Shown here: positions 8,769 through 17,912 of the stretch, one piece after another | Numbering within the stretch: the first letter of the stretch is position 1 | Layout: each line of letters begins with the position of its first letter | Origin: Streptomyces cyaneochromogenes | Lineage (GTDB): Bacteria > Actinomycetota > Actinomycetes > Streptomycetales > Streptomycetaceae | Assembly: GCF_003963535.1 (NCBI RefSeq) | Contig: NZ_CP034539.1 | Span: 1,798,001 to 1,862,000, forward strand | Direction: 5' to 3' | DNA length: 64,000 bases | Notes under the pieces: generated by a model | Databases searched by the model: none | What the model was told of the DNA's origin: nothing | What the model saw: the letters and a program-made list of their open reading frames with translations, nothing else | Program-made: the position numbers and the translations under genes

Positions 8769-10268
8769 TCAGGCGACGAACGGCCGCACCGAGTCGCCGC
8801 CCCCGCTGACCCCGCTCTCCACCAGCCGGGCCGCCGCGGCCAGCCTCACCGCGGCCTCCTCAGCCACCGCCCCCCCCACGGTGAACGGCAACCGCACATA
8901 CCCCTCGAAGGCGCCGTCCACCCCGAACCGAGGCCCGGACGGCACCCGAACCCCGACCCGCTCCCCCGCCTCCGCGAGCCGCGACCCCGACAGGCCCCCG
9001 GTCCGCACCCACAACGTGAGCCCGCCCCGCGGCACCTCGAACTCCCAATCGGGCAGCTCCCGCCGCACAGCGGTGACCAGCGCGTCCCGGTTCTCCCGGG
9101 CCTGCGCGCGCCGCACCTCTACCGCCTGCTCCCAACCCCCCGTGCCGAACAGCCAGTTCACGGCCAGCTGTTCCAGCACGGGCGTCCCCAGATCGGCGTA
9201 CGCGCGCGCGGCGACGAGGCTGCGGATCACATCCGGTGCGGCCCGCACCCAGCCGATCCGCATCCCGGCCCAGAAGGCCTTGCTGGCCGACCCGACGGTG
9301 ATGACGGTCGACCCGGCGGGGTCGAAGGCGCACACCGGTCGCGGCATCTCGACATCCGGGTCCAGCCACAGTTCGCTCATCGTCTCGTCGGCCACGAGCA
9401 CCGTCCCCGCCGAGCGCGCCGCGTCCACCAGCCGCCGCCGCTGGTCCTCGTCGGCCAGCGCCCCGGTCGGATTGTGGAAGTCGGCGACGACATAGGCGAG
9501 CCGGGGCGCGGCCTCCCGCAGCACCTGCCGCCACCGGTCCACGTCCCAGCCGGTCAGTCCCTCGGCCATGGCGACGGGCACGAGCCGGGCGCCCGCCTCC
9601 CGCATCAGCTGGAGGATGTTGGCGTACGACGGCGACTCGACCGCGATCCGCTCACCGCGACCCGCGAACAGATGGCAGATCGCGTCGATGGCGCCCATCG
9701 CCCCGGTCGTCACCATGATCTGCTCAGGCATGGTCGCGATCCCGTGCGCCGTGTACCGCTCGGCGATCATCGAGCGCAGAGCGGGCAGACCGGCCGGATA
9801 GTCACCGTGTGTGTGGGCGTACGGAGGCAGCTCCTCCAGCGCGCCCTGGACCGCACGGGTCAGCCACGGTTCGGGCGCGGGCAGCGCCGCCGTGCCCAGG
9901 TCGATCACCGAGCCGAGCGCCTCGGGCGGCAGCGGCTCCAGCCCGCGCGCGGGCAGCGGGTTCCCGGCCGGCACGGCGGTCCAGCTCCCGGCGCCGCGCC
10001 GGGACTCCAGGAACCCCTCCGCGCGCAGCGCCTCGTACGCGGCGGCCACGGTCGTACGGCTCACGGACAGCGCGAGGGCCAGCTCACGCTCGGCGGGCAG
10101 GCGCGCGGCGACCGGGACCCGGCCCTCCAGCACGAGCAGCCGGATGCCGTCGGCCAGGGCCCGGTACGCGGGCGGGCGCTTGGTGCCGGGGCCGGCGGGG
10201 CGGTCCTGCTGGGAGGTGAGGAGCCGGGCGAGCTGTGCGGCACCCACCGCAGAAGTCCACTGCGCCAT
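8769..10268 (-). CDS. MocR/PdxR-type regulator (GntR winged helix fused to PLP aminotransferase fold)
   Basis: 499 aa. Residues about 30-100 are a GntR winged helix (RLPAERELALALSVSRTTVAAAYEAL). Residues 120-490 are a fold-type I aminotransferase domain with HNPTG (Asn266), ADE (Asp294) and the PLP lysine in SASKAFW (Lys330). MocR proteins sense PLP or an amino compound and act as regulators. The ATG at 10268 is preferred. It is divergent from a YczE-type membrane protein, an association known for one MocR subgroup, so that gene is its likely target. Confidence 0.9.
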   Translation of the reverse strand: MAQWTSAVGAAQLARLLTSQQDRPAGPGTKRPPAYRALADGIRLLVLEGRVPVAARLPAERELALALSVSRTTVAAAYEALRAEGFLESRRGAGSWTAVPAGNPLPARGLEPLPPEALGSVIDLGTAALPAPEPWLTRAVQGALEELPPYAHTHGDYPAGLPALRSMIAERYTAHGIATMPEQIMVTTGAMGAIDAICHLFAGRGERIAVESPSYANILQLMREAGARLVPVAMAEGLTGWDVDRWRQVLREAAPRLAYVVADFHNPTGALADEDQRRRLVDAARSAGTVLVADETMSELWLDPDVEMPRPVCAFDPAGSTVITVGSASKAFWAGMRIGWVRAAPDVIRSLVAARAYADLGTPVLEQLAVNWLFGTGGWEQAVEVRRAQARENRDALVTAVRRELPDWEFEVPRGGLTLWVRTGGLSGSRLAEAGERVGVRVPSGPRFGVDGAFEGYVRLPFTVGGAVAEEAAVRLAAAARLVESGVSGGGDSVRPFVA

Positions 10269-10332
10269 GATTTCCAGTCCACCTTCCCCGAATTGGCCAT
10301 GGATGGCATTGCTTCCCAAGCCACAGGGTGTC
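10269..10332. promoter_or_regulatory. Short divergent promoter region between MocR regulator and yczE
   Basis: Only 64 bp separate the two starts, so promoters and operators must overlap. The sequence is AT-richer than its surroundings and contains a TGGCCA palindrome (about 10293) and repeated ATGG/GGCAT elements. I cannot assign exact half-sites. Confidence 0.4.
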
Positions 10333-11049
10333 ATGCATCAGGCCACTACCACCACAGGGGGGCATGTCTTGTCCACGCAGGGGGATTTCCTACAACGGCT
10401 CAAGCAGGGGCATCTCATACGGCGGCTGTCACAGCTCTACATCGGGCTCGCGCTGTACGGCGCGAGCGCGGCGCTGCTGGTGGAAGCGGGGCTGGGCCTG
10501 GAGCCCTGGGGCGTGCTGCACCAGGGCGTCGCCGAACGCACCGGCCTGACGATCGGCGTCGTCTCGATCGTCGTCGGCGCGGTGGTACTGCTCCTGTGGA
10601 TCCCGCTGCGCCAGCGCCCCGGCCTCGGCACCGTCTCCAACGTCTTCGTGGTCGGCATCGCCATGGACGGCACCCTCGCGCTGCTCCCCGAAACGCACTC
10701 CCTGGCCGTACGGATCCCCCTTCTCCTGGCCGGCGTCGTGCTCAACGGCGTGGCCACCGGCCTCTACATCGCCGCCCGCTTCGGACCGGGTCCCCGCGAC
10801 GGGCTGATGACCGGCCTGCACCGGCGTACCGGCCGCTCGATCCGCCTGATGCGCACGGCCGTCGAGATCGCCGTCGTCGTGACCGGCTTCACCCTGGGCG
10901 GCACCGTCGGCGCCGGCACCGTCCTGTACGCGCTGTCCATCGGCCCGCTCGCCCAGCTCTTCCTGCGCGTGTTCGCCCTCCCCCCGGCATCCGACGGCAG
11001 CACCGTCGTTGCCACCGGGCAACCCGAGCGGGCGATACTGCGTTCGTGA
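10333..11049 (+). CDS. YczE/YitT-like integral membrane protein
   Basis: 238 aa with about five or six membrane segments, the first at LYIGLALYGASAALLVEAGL. The family hallmark GLEPWGVLHQGVAERTGLTIG follows, then FGPGPRDGLMTGLHRRTG. Function of the family is unknown; a transport or permease-like role is often suggested. The start ATG at 10333 follows AGGGTG. The stop overlaps the GTG start of the GDPD gene (GTGA), so the two are translationally coupled. Its divergent MocR neighbour probably controls it. Confidence 0.82.
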   Translation: MHQATTTTGGHVLSTQGDFLQRLKQGHLIRRLSQLYIGLALYGASAALLVEAGLGLEPWGVLHQGVAERTGLTIGVVSIVVGAVVLLLWIPLRQRPGLGTVSNVFVVGIAMDGTLALLPETHSLAVRIPLLLAGVVLNGVATGLYIAARFGPGPRDGLMTGLHRRTGRSIRLMRTAVEIAVVVTGFTLGGTVGAGTVLYALSIGPLAQLFLRVFALPPASDGSTVVATGQPERAILRS

Positions 11050-11816
11050 GCACCACGCGGATACGCCACCCGTACCTCGACCACCCCGGCCCGATCCCGT
11101 TCGCCCATCGCGGAGGGGCGGCGGACGGCCTGGAGAACACCGTGTTCCAGTTCCGGCGCGCGGTCGACCTGGGCTACCGGTACATCGAGACCGACGTCCA
11201 CACCACGCGCGACGGCAAGCTCGTCGCCTTCCACGACGCGACCCTGGACCGGGTCACGGACGGGGCGGGCCGCATAGCCGACCTGCCCTGGGACGACGTA
11301 CGGGACGCGCGCGTGGCGGGCAAGGAGCCGGTGCCCCTGTTCGAGGAGCTCCTGGAGACCTTCCCCGACGTGCGCTGGAACGTCGACCTCAAGGCGGAGC
11401 CGGCGCTCCACCCCTTCCTGGAGCTGATCGAGCGCACGAACGCCTGGGACCGCATCTGCGTCGGCTCCTTCTCCGAGGCACGCGTCATCCGCGCCCAGCG
11501 GCTGGCCGGACCGCGCCTGGCGACGTCGTACGGCACCCGGGGCGTCCTCAATCTCCGGCTGCGCTCCTGGGGAGTGCCGGCCGCGCTGCGCCGTTCGGCG
11601 GTCGCCGCCCAGGTGCCCGAGGCGCAGTCCGGGATCCAGGTGGTGGACCACCGCTTCGTGCGGGCCGCCCACGCGCGCGGGCTGCAGGTGCACGTGTGGA
11701 CCATCAACGATCCCGATGCGATGCACCGGCTCCTGGACCTGGGAGTCGATGGCATCATGACCGATCACATCGACACGTTGCGCAAGGTCATGGAGGACCG
11801 GGACGTCTGGGGCTGA
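11046..11816 (+). CDS. Glycerophosphodiester phosphodiesterase (GDPD family)
   Basis: 256 aa. It shows the TIM-barrel GDPD signature: FAHRGGAADGLENT (catalytic His), then IETDVHTTRDGKLVAFHDATLDRVTDG with metal-binding Glu and Asp and the second His. DLKAEP and a closing VHVWTINDPDAMHRLLDLGVDGIMTD complete the barrel. It should hydrolyse glycerophosphodiesters to glycerol-3-phosphate and an alcohol. No signal peptide is present, so it is probably cytoplasmic. The GTG start at 11046 overlaps the yczE stop; 56 bp separate it from the following MFS gene. Confidence 0.9.
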   Translation: MSTTRIRHPYLDHPGPIPFAHRGGAADGLENTVFQFRRAVDLGYRYIETDVHTTRDGKLVAFHDATLDRVTDGAGRIADLPWDDVRDARVAGKEPVPLFEELLETFPDVRWNVDLKAEPALHPFLELIERTNAWDRICVGSFSEARVIRAQRLAGPRLATSYGTRGVLNLRLRSWGVPAALRRSAVAAQVPEAQSGIQVVDHRFVRAAHARGLQVHVWTINDPDAMHRLLDLGVDGIMTDHIDTLRKVMEDRDVWG

Positions 11817-11872
11817 CCCCCGTCCTGGCTCCGCCCTCGCGCGGGATCACCACGGGGAAGCGAGGGCGCGGG

Positions 11873-13234
11873 GTGGGCACCGATACCGTGCGGACGGATG
11901 CGGCCGACGAGGCCGCGGGGCGCCGCCGCGAGCAACGCGGCTGGTACCTCTACGACTGGGCGTGCTCCGTCTACTCGACGAGCGTGCTCACCGTGTTCCT
12001 CGGCCCGTATCTGACGTCGGTCGCCGAGGAGGCGGCGGACGCGGAGGGGTTCGTCCACCCCTTGGGCATCCCGGTGCGCGCGGGGTCCTTCTTCGCGTAC
12101 TCGGTGTCACTGTCGGTCATCGTGGCGGTGCTGGTGATGCCTCTGGTGGGTGCGGCCGCCGACCGCACGGGCCGCAAGAAGCCCCTCCTCGCCACCGCCG
12201 CCTATGTGGGCGCCACCGCCACCACGGCGATGTTCTTCCTCGGCGGAGACCGCTATCTGCTCGGCGGCCTCCTGCTGATCGTCGCGAACGCGGCCCAGTC
12301 GGTCGCGATGATGCTCTACAACTCCTACCTCCCGCAGATCGCCCCGCCCGAGGAGCGCGACGCGGTCTCCTCCCGGGGCTGGGCCTTCGGGTACGCGTCC
12401 GGCTCCCTGATGCTGATCGTGAACCTGGTCCTGTATCTGGCGCACGACTCCTTCGGGGTCTCCGAGAGCACGGCCGTCCGCATCTGTCTGGCATCCGCAG
12501 GCCTGTGGTGGGGCGGCTTCGCTCTCATCCCGCTACGACGGCTGCGCGACCGTCGGTCCACGAGCGCCGACCACGTCGGCAAGGGGCCGAGCGCGATGGG
12601 CTTCCGGCAGCTCGCGGCGACCGTCCGCGACATGCGCCGCCACCCGCTGACGCTCGCCTTCCTCCTCGCCTACCTCATCTACAACGACGGCATCCAGACG
12701 GTGATCTCCCAGGCGTCGATCTACGGCTCCGAGGAACTGGGCCTCGGACAGTCCACACTCATCGGCGCCGTACTGCTGGTCCAGGTGCTGGCGGTGGCGG
12801 GAGCGCTGACGATGGGGCGGCTGGCCCGGACCTACGGAGCGAAGCGGACGATCCTCGGCTCGCTCGTCGCGTGGACCGTGACACTGGCGGCCGGGTACTT
12901 CCTGCCGGCCGGGGCCCCGGTGTGGTTCTTCGTGCTGGCGGCCGGCATCGGTCTGGTCCTGGGCGGCAGCCAGGCCCTGTCCCGCTCCCTGTTCTCCCAT
13001 CTCGTCCCACCGGGGAAGGAAGCCGAGTACTTCTCGGCATACGAGATGAGCGACCGCGGTATGAGCTGGCTGGGGCCGCTGCTGTTCGGGCTCACCTACC
13101 AGCTGACCGGAAGTTACCGGGACGCGATCATCTCGCTCGTGATCTTCTTCGTCATCGGATTCGCCCTGCTCGCGAGGGTTCCGGTGCGGCGGGCGATCAG
13201 CGACGCGGGCAACCCGGTTCCGACAACGATTTAG
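11873..13234 (+). CDS. UMF1-type MFS transporter (Atg22-like)
   Basis: 453 aa with about 12 membrane segments. The opening RGWYLYDWACSVYSTSVLTVFLGPYL is characteristic of the UMF1/Atg22 branch of the major facilitator superfamily. ADRTGRKKP is the usual inter-helix MFS motif, and DGIQTVISQASIYG is also typical. Substrate unknown; eukaryotic Atg22 exports amino acids from vacuoles. I chose the GTG at 11873; a GTG at 11888 is an alternative. It follows the GDPD gene on the same strand and may share its transcript. Confidence 0.85.
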   Translation: MGTDTVRTDAADEAAGRRREQRGWYLYDWACSVYSTSVLTVFLGPYLTSVAEEAADAEGFVHPLGIPVRAGSFFAYSVSLSVIVAVLVMPLVGAAADRTGRKKPLLATAAYVGATATTAMFFLGGDRYLLGGLLLIVANAAQSVAMMLYNSYLPQIAPPEERDAVSSRGWAFGYASGSLMLIVNLVLYLAHDSFGVSESTAVRICLASAGLWWGGFALIPLRRLRDRRSTSADHVGKGPSAMGFRQLAATVRDMRRHPLTLAFLLAYLIYNDGIQTVISQASIYGSEELGLGQSTLIGAVLLVQVLAVAGALTMGRLARTYGAKRTILGSLVAWTVTLAAGYFLPAGAPVWFFVLAAGIGLVLGGSQALSRSLFSHLVPPGKEAEYFSAYEMSDRGMSWLGPLLFGLTYQLTGSYRDAIISLVIFFVIGFALLARVPVRRAISDAGNPVPTTI

Positions 13235-13317
13235 CGTTCCGGCTGAAAGGGCGGTAGTGTACGCGTTTGGCCTGCCAGGCGTACCGTTACTGCGCGTCAA
13301 AGATGCCGAAACGCTGG

Positions 13318-13341
13318 GTCACATCTGCTAGCAGATGTGAC
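13318..13341. promoter_or_regulatory. Perfect 24-bp palindrome upstream of rbpA
   Basis: Each 12-base half reads GTCACATCTGCT from its own 5' end, so the whole 24 bp is self-complementary without a spacer. It lies 84 bp downstream of the MFS stop and about 84 bp before the SigR -35 box of rbpA. The lack of any loop and of a T-run makes it more like a dimeric regulator operator than a terminator. No known consensus was recognised. Confidence 0.6.
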
Positions 13342-13424
13342 AAACCGGGCGCCGGTGGGTACGACATTGGTCAGCAAGGCTGCGGCTACGACGGCGACGC
13401 ATCACCCAGAACGGGACACGGGAC

Positions 13425-13451
13425 GGGAATCTTTACCGCCGACCGGACGTT
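13425..13451 (+). promoter_or_regulatory. SigR-type promoter of rbpA
   Basis: GGGAAT (13425-13430), 18 nt, then GTT (13449-13451): an exact match to the SigR thiol-oxidative-stress consensus GGGAAT-N18-GTT. Transcription would start around 13457, leaving a leader of about 55 nt. In S. coelicolor rbpA is known to be induced by disulfide stress through SigR, which agrees. Confidence 0.88.
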
Positions 13452-13512
13452 GACCGGATGACGACGACAGCGACACCTGTCCTGTGGGCGACAAGCCCGG
13501 GAGGCACGATTC

Positions 13513-13887
13513 ATGAGTGAGCGAGCTCTTCGCGGCACGCGCCTCGTGGTGACCAGCTACGAGACGGACCGCGGCATCGACCTGGCCCCGCGCCAGGCCG
13601 TGGAGTACGCATGCGAGAAGGGGCACCGGTTCGAGATGCCCTTCTCGGTCGAGGCGGAGATCCCGCCGGAGTGGGAGTGCAAGGTCTGCGGGGCCCAGGC
13701 ACTCCTCGTGGACGGCGACGGCCCTGAGGAGAAGAAGGCCAAGCCCGCGCGTACGCATTGGGACATGCTGATGGAGAGGCGTACCCGAGAGGAACTCGAA
13801 GAGGTCCTCGAGGAGCGCCTTGCCGTTCTGCGCTCCGGGGCGATGAACATCGCGGTTCACCCCCGGGACAGCCGCAAGTCGGCCTAG
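13513..13887 (+). CDS. rbpA: RNA polymerase-binding protein RbpA
   Basis: 124 aa, starting MSERALRGTRLVVTSYETD, with the RbpA zinc-binding core formed by Cys34, His38, Cys56 and Cys59 (YACEKGHRF ... WECKVCGA). The C-terminal helical sigma-interaction domain ends in RTREELEEVLEERLAVLRSG. RbpA binds group 1/2 sigma factors and the polymerase, stabilises open complexes and affects rifampicin tolerance. It has a GGGAGG ribosome site, a SigR promoter upstream and a strong hairpin downstream, so it is monocistronic. Confidence 0.97.
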   Translation: MSERALRGTRLVVTSYETDRGIDLAPRQAVEYACEKGHRFEMPFSVEAEIPPEWECKVCGAQALLVDGDGPEEKKAKPARTHWDMLMERRTREELEEVLEERLAVLRSGAMNIAVHPRDSRKSA

Positions 13888-13930
13888 GTCCCTGCGCGGC
13901 TTGGACGGTTTGACCAAGCAACGCATCTAA

Positions 13931-13971
13931 CCGCGGGCGCCGTACGTGAAGGTGACGTACGGCGCCCGCGG
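13931..13971 (+). terminator. Strong hairpin terminator after rbpA
   Basis: A perfect 17-bp stem (CCGCGGGCGCCGTACGT at 13931-13947, its complement at 13955-13971) with a 7-nt loop, followed by GTTTG. It lies 44 bp past the rbpA stop and probably also insulates against transcripts from fxsA. Confidence 0.9.
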
Positions 13972-14018
13972 TTTGCTGTGCCCGAAAGCCGGGCCTGAAC
14001 GCCTGAACACGGACCGGC

Positions 14019-14052
14019 AAAAAAGAGACCCGGCGCTCAGCGGCGCCGGGTC
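14019..14052 (-). terminator. Intrinsic terminator of fxsA
   Basis: On the minus strand, 10 bp past the fxsA stop, GACCCGGCGC pairs with GCGCCGGGTC (14043-14052 with 14027-14036; 6-nt loop). TCTCTTTTTT follows (14028-14019), a U-tract that is rare in such GC-rich DNA and makes this a textbook rho-independent terminator. Confidence 0.9.
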
Positions 14053-14061
14053 CTTGCGATG

Positions 14062-14616
14062 TCAGCGCGTCAGAGGCGGGCGCGGGTCCTGCGGGGTGTC
14101 CCCCGGCTCGTCCCTGATGACCTCGCCCTGCACGACCTTGCCGTCGGGGCGATGCATGCGGGCCTGCTGGAAGGCGTCCCCCAGTGAACCCGGGGTCGCC
14201 TCGCGCAGCTTGCGCTCGAACGTCCGCTCCGCATGGCGGCTGAGGGCCTTCTGGACCGGCGGGATCAGCAGAACCAGGCCCGCCGCGTCCGAGATCAGGC
14301 CCGGCAGCATGATCAGCAGGCCGCCGAGCATCATCAGGCCGTTGCCGCCCCCGCTCGTCGGGGTGCCGCCGCGTTGCAGCGCCTCGTTCAGCGACTGGAA
14401 GGCGCGTCGGCCCGCCCTCTTGATCACCACCGAGCCGAGCACGAGACCGGCGAGCAGCAGCAGGAACACCGTGAGACCGCCCGCCGCATCCGCGACCGCG
14501 GTGAGCAGCCAGATCTCCAGCACCAGCCACGCGGCGACACCGAGCGGCAGGAAGGTACGCAGCCGGGAGCGCCGGGGCCGGGCGGGATAGGTAGGGGTCG
14601 GTGCGCCAGTCGTCAT
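14062..14616 (-). CDS. fxsA: FxsA family membrane protein
   Basis: 184 aa. A Pro/Arg-rich N-terminus of about 22 residues precedes four hydrophobic segments, including WLVLEIWLLTAVADAAGG, TVFLLLLAGLVLGSVVIKRAGRRAF and GGLLIMLPGLISDAAGLVLLIPP, the last holding the FxsA hallmark PGLISD. The tail is polar. E. coli FxsA relieves phage T7 exclusion by F plasmids; the actinobacterial role is unknown. It has its own terminator. Confidence 0.92.
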   Translation of the reverse strand: MTTGAPTPTYPARPRRSRLRTFLPLGVAAWLVLEIWLLTAVADAAGGLTVFLLLLAGLVLGSVVIKRAGRRAFQSLNEALQRGGTPTSGGGNGLMMLGGLLIMLPGLISDAAGLVLLIPPVQKALSRHAERTFERKLREATPGSLGDAFQQARMHRPDGKVVQGEVIRDEPGDTPQDPRPPLTR

Positions 14617-14710
14617 GCGTCCAGTGTGCCTGGGCCCGGCTCAGAGCGGGATAAGGGGACGACTCAGACCGCCACGCCGCAAGCCGCGATCGCGACGGAG
14701 GCGCCCCGCG

Positions 14711-15541
<831 letters not shown>

Positions 15542-15995
15542 TGCTGCCCCTTCACATCCGTACGCAGACATCCACCATAGTGGGCACGGCCTGCGCTGAC
15601 GTGACAGCACGTTCGTACGGCGGTGTCGATTGCACAAGAACCGGGTAAGGCCGGGTTTTCCGGGACCGGTACGTCTGTTTCGCCACCTCTGCGGAGGTTG
15701 GCGCCCGCTGAGATGGTTCGCGCCTGCTGCGGATGGGGGCCCGGCGCCCTTCGGGCCGACCTGGGACCCGCTGGCTGCGGGTCGACCGAAAGCCGTTGTC
15801 TACTGAGCGCCCGGGCCCCACCCGGGTCACACCTCCCCGATCGGCCGCGACGTTCCGTCGTCGCCGCGCGGGCGCTGAGCCTGGCTCCCAGTGACGGTGC
15901 CCCGGTGCGGCACACCGTCCCTGACCCAGCGGCCTCGCGGCGGTTCCCGGAAGATCCGCGGTTCCCGTTCGGGCGTCCGGTGGTGGACTCGGCCG

Positions 15996-16026
15996 AACCT
16001 ACCGGCCACGGGCCTGCGCCTGTCAA
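15996..16026 (-). promoter_or_regulatory. Candidate vegetative promoter facing ppm1
   Basis: On the minus strand TTGACA (16026-16021) and TAGGTT (16001-15996) are near-consensus HrdB-type boxes, separated by 19 nt, slightly long. Transcription would begin near 15989, 450 nt before the ppm1 start codon. Confidence 0.4.
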
Positions 16027-16092
16027 CAGCCCTTTGACCTGCGGGTTTTCACCCGAATCGCTGGTCAGCGCGGAGGATGCGCAGGTCGCGCG

Positions 16093-16131
16093 CCGGGGTG
16101 GTGCGCAGCGATCGGACGCGCGCCACCCCGG
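16093..16131 (-). terminator. Hairpin after the amidohydrolase gene
   Basis: CCGGGGTGGTGCGC (16093-16106) pairs with GCGCGCCACCCCGG (16118-16131), 13 of 14 positions, with an 11-nt loop, beginning 4 bp beyond the amidohydrolase stop. Confidence 0.75.
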
Positions 16132-16135
16132 GAGA

Positions 16136-17740
16136 TCACTCGCCCGGCCGTACGAAGACCGTTCGTCCGCCCACCACCGTGCGCAGACAGACCGGCAGCT
16201 CACGGCCGGGGGTCAGGTCGGGCAGGCCGGGGGTGCCCGAGCGCGGGTCGGTGGACCAGCGGGCGACCCGGTCGTCGGGGGCCTGAACCACCAGTTCGTC
16301 GGTGCGCCACACGGCGTAGTCGGCGGGCGCGCCCGGCACCAGGACACCCGCGTCGTCGCGCCCGATCGCCCGCCAGCCGCCCCGCGTGTGCGCCGTGAAC
16401 GCGGCACGCACCGAGACGCGGTGCTCGGGCGTGTGATGGAAGGCGGCCGCGCGGACCGTGCCCCAGGGGTCGAGCGGCGTGACCGGACTGTCGGAGCCGA
16501 AGGCGAGCGGGACGCCGGCGCGCAGGACGGCCGCGAAGGGGTTGAGGGTGCGGGCCCGTTCGGCGCCCAGGCGCTGGGCGTACATGCCGCCCTCGCCGCC
16601 CCACAGCGCGTCGAACGCGGGCTGCACGGAGGCGGTGAGGCCCAGCTCGGCAAAGGCCGCGACGGTCTCCGGCGTCAGCATCTCGGCGTGCTCGACGCGG
16701 TGGCGGGCGGCGCGGATCCGGGCGAGCCCGAGCTTCTCGGCGGCCGCGCGCACGCCCTCCACGACGGCGGTCACCGCCGCGTCGCCGATCGCGTGGAAGC
16801 CCGCCTGGAGGCCGGCCTCGGTGCAGGCGGCGACATGGGCGGCGACGGCGTTCGCGTCCAGGTAGGCGGTACCGGTGTGGGCCGCGTCGGCGTACGGCTC
16901 GTGCAGGCAGGCGGTGTGCGAGCCGAGGGCGCCGTCGACGAAGAGGTCACCGGCCGCACCGACCGCGCCGAGCTCCCGCGCCTTCTGGACGTCCTGCTCC
17001 GCCCAGTAGCCGATGACGCGCGGGCCCGGTTCCTCGGCCGCCGACCGGAGCAGCCCGGTGAAGTCCTCCTCGGACGAGATGTCCGGCCCACCGCACTCGT
17101 GGACGGTGCCGATGCCGAGGGAGGCGGCGTGGGCGAGGGCGGCGCGCTGTGCCTCGACGCGCTGGGCGGGCGTGATCGCGTCCAGCGCGGTGGCGCGTAC
17201 GGCGTGATGGGCGTCGGCGACGAGCGGGGCGTCACCCGCCACCGGATCACCGGGCGCCATGTCCAGCAGGGCCGTCGTGACGACCGCGGAGTGGACGTCG
17301 ATACGGGACAGGTAGAGCGGCCGGTCACCGGCGGCCTGGTCGAGCTCGGCGCGCGTCGGGGGACGGCCCCCGGGCCAGCGGGAGGCGTCCCAGCCGTGAC
17401 CGAGCAGCACCTTGTCCTGCGGGCGGGCCGCGGCGAAGTCCCGCACCAGGGCGAGGGCCGCGTCGAGAGAGGGCGCAGCGGACAGATCGAGGCCGGTCAG
17501 CGCCAGGCCCGTGGCGGTGGTGTGCACATGGGCATCGGTGAACGCGGGGGTGACCAGGGCGCCGTCCAGGTCGACGACCTCGTCCACGCCGTCGGCGAAG
17601 GCGTCGGCGGCCCCCTCGGACCCCACCCAGGCGACCTGCCCGCGCTCCACGACCATCGCGGTGGCGAAGGGGTCGGCTGGGCTGTGGACCTCTCCGCGGC
17701 GGAGCAGGACGGTCTTCGGCTGGGCGGTGGGCTCACTCAT
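16136..17740 (-). CDS. YtcJ-like metal-dependent amidohydrolase
   Basis: 534 aa. Amidohydrolase-superfamily layout: a composite beta-domain at the N-terminus, the first metal motif TPAFTDAHVH, then GHGWDASRWPGG, FHAIGDAAV, RHRVEHAEM and the C-terminal GSDSPVTPLDPWGTVRAA, all typical of the YtcJ/exoenzyme-regulatory-protein AepA branch. It would hydrolyse an amide or imide bond; substrates of this branch are mostly undefined. The ATG at 17740 is chosen. No signal peptide. Confidence 0.88.
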   Translation of the reverse strand: MSEPTAQPKTVLLRRGEVHSPADPFATAMVVERGQVAWVGSEGAADAFADGVDEVVDLDGALVTPAFTDAHVHTTATGLALTGLDLSAAPSLDAALALVRDFAAARPQDKVLLGHGWDASRWPGGRPPTRAELDQAAGDRPLYLSRIDVHSAVVTTALLDMAPGDPVAGDAPLVADAHHAVRATALDAITPAQRVEAQRAALAHAASLGIGTVHECGGPDISSEEDFTGLLRSAAEEPGPRVIGYWAEQDVQKARELGAVGAAGDLFVDGALGSHTACLHEPYADAAHTGTAYLDANAVAAHVAACTEAGLQAGFHAIGDAAVTAVVEGVRAAAEKLGLARIRAARHRVEHAEMLTPETVAAFAELGLTASVQPAFDALWGGEGGMYAQRLGAERARTLNPFAAVLRAGVPLAFGSDSPVTPLDPWGTVRAAAFHHTPEHRVSVRAAFTAHTRGGWRAIGRDDAGVLVPGAPADYAVWRTDELVVQAPDDRVARWSTDPRSGTPGLPDLTPGRELPVCLRTVVGGRTVFVRPGE

Positions 17741-17802
17741 GGGAGACAGTCTCGCGCCTGGCCCTGGATCTCTCTGAACAGGGGGCGGCCTCAACGCTCT
17801 GA

Positions 17803-17858
17803 AGGGGCGCGAGGCTGTATCGATGTGCGGCTCCGCCGCGCGGGCGCGACCAGCCCCG
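17803..17858. repeat. Interspersed Streptomyces repeat element, copy 1
   Basis: A 56-bp element beginning AGGGGCGCGAGGCTGTATCG, with the internal palindrome CGGCTCCGCCGCGCGGGCGC and ending in CAGCCCC. A second copy is at 59776-59831, same orientation on this strand. The GGGGC...GCCCC ends can pair, so it could act as a terminator. It lies just past the 3' end of the first Lrp/AsnC gene. Confidence 0.8.
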
Positions 17859-17912
17859 GATCACCCGCAGTCGGCGTCCGACGAACAGCTCGACGGCGAC
17901 GACCCGCGGCGA

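Larger units (their letters stand above)
15542..16135. other. 594-bp intergenic gap with hairpins, no confident gene
   Basis: Six-frame reading gives only compositionally odd ORFs. Between about 15680 and 15830 there are several short stem-loops, for example CCCGGG-CCCCA-CCCGGG at 15810-15826 and ACCCG...CGGGT near 15767. A promoter-like pair sits at 15996-16026 on the minus strand. It could be a long ppm1 leader or an unrecognised RNA. I found no match to RNase P, tmRNA or c-di-AMP riboswitch signatures. Confidence 0.5.

Noticed and set aside
13318..13341. Terminator of the MFS gene
   Set aside because: The palindrome has no loop and no T-rich tail, so an operator is more likely, though not proven.
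15542..16135. RNase P RNA, tmRNA or c-di-AMP riboswitch in the gap
   Set aside because: None of their hallmark sequence blocks was found on either strand.
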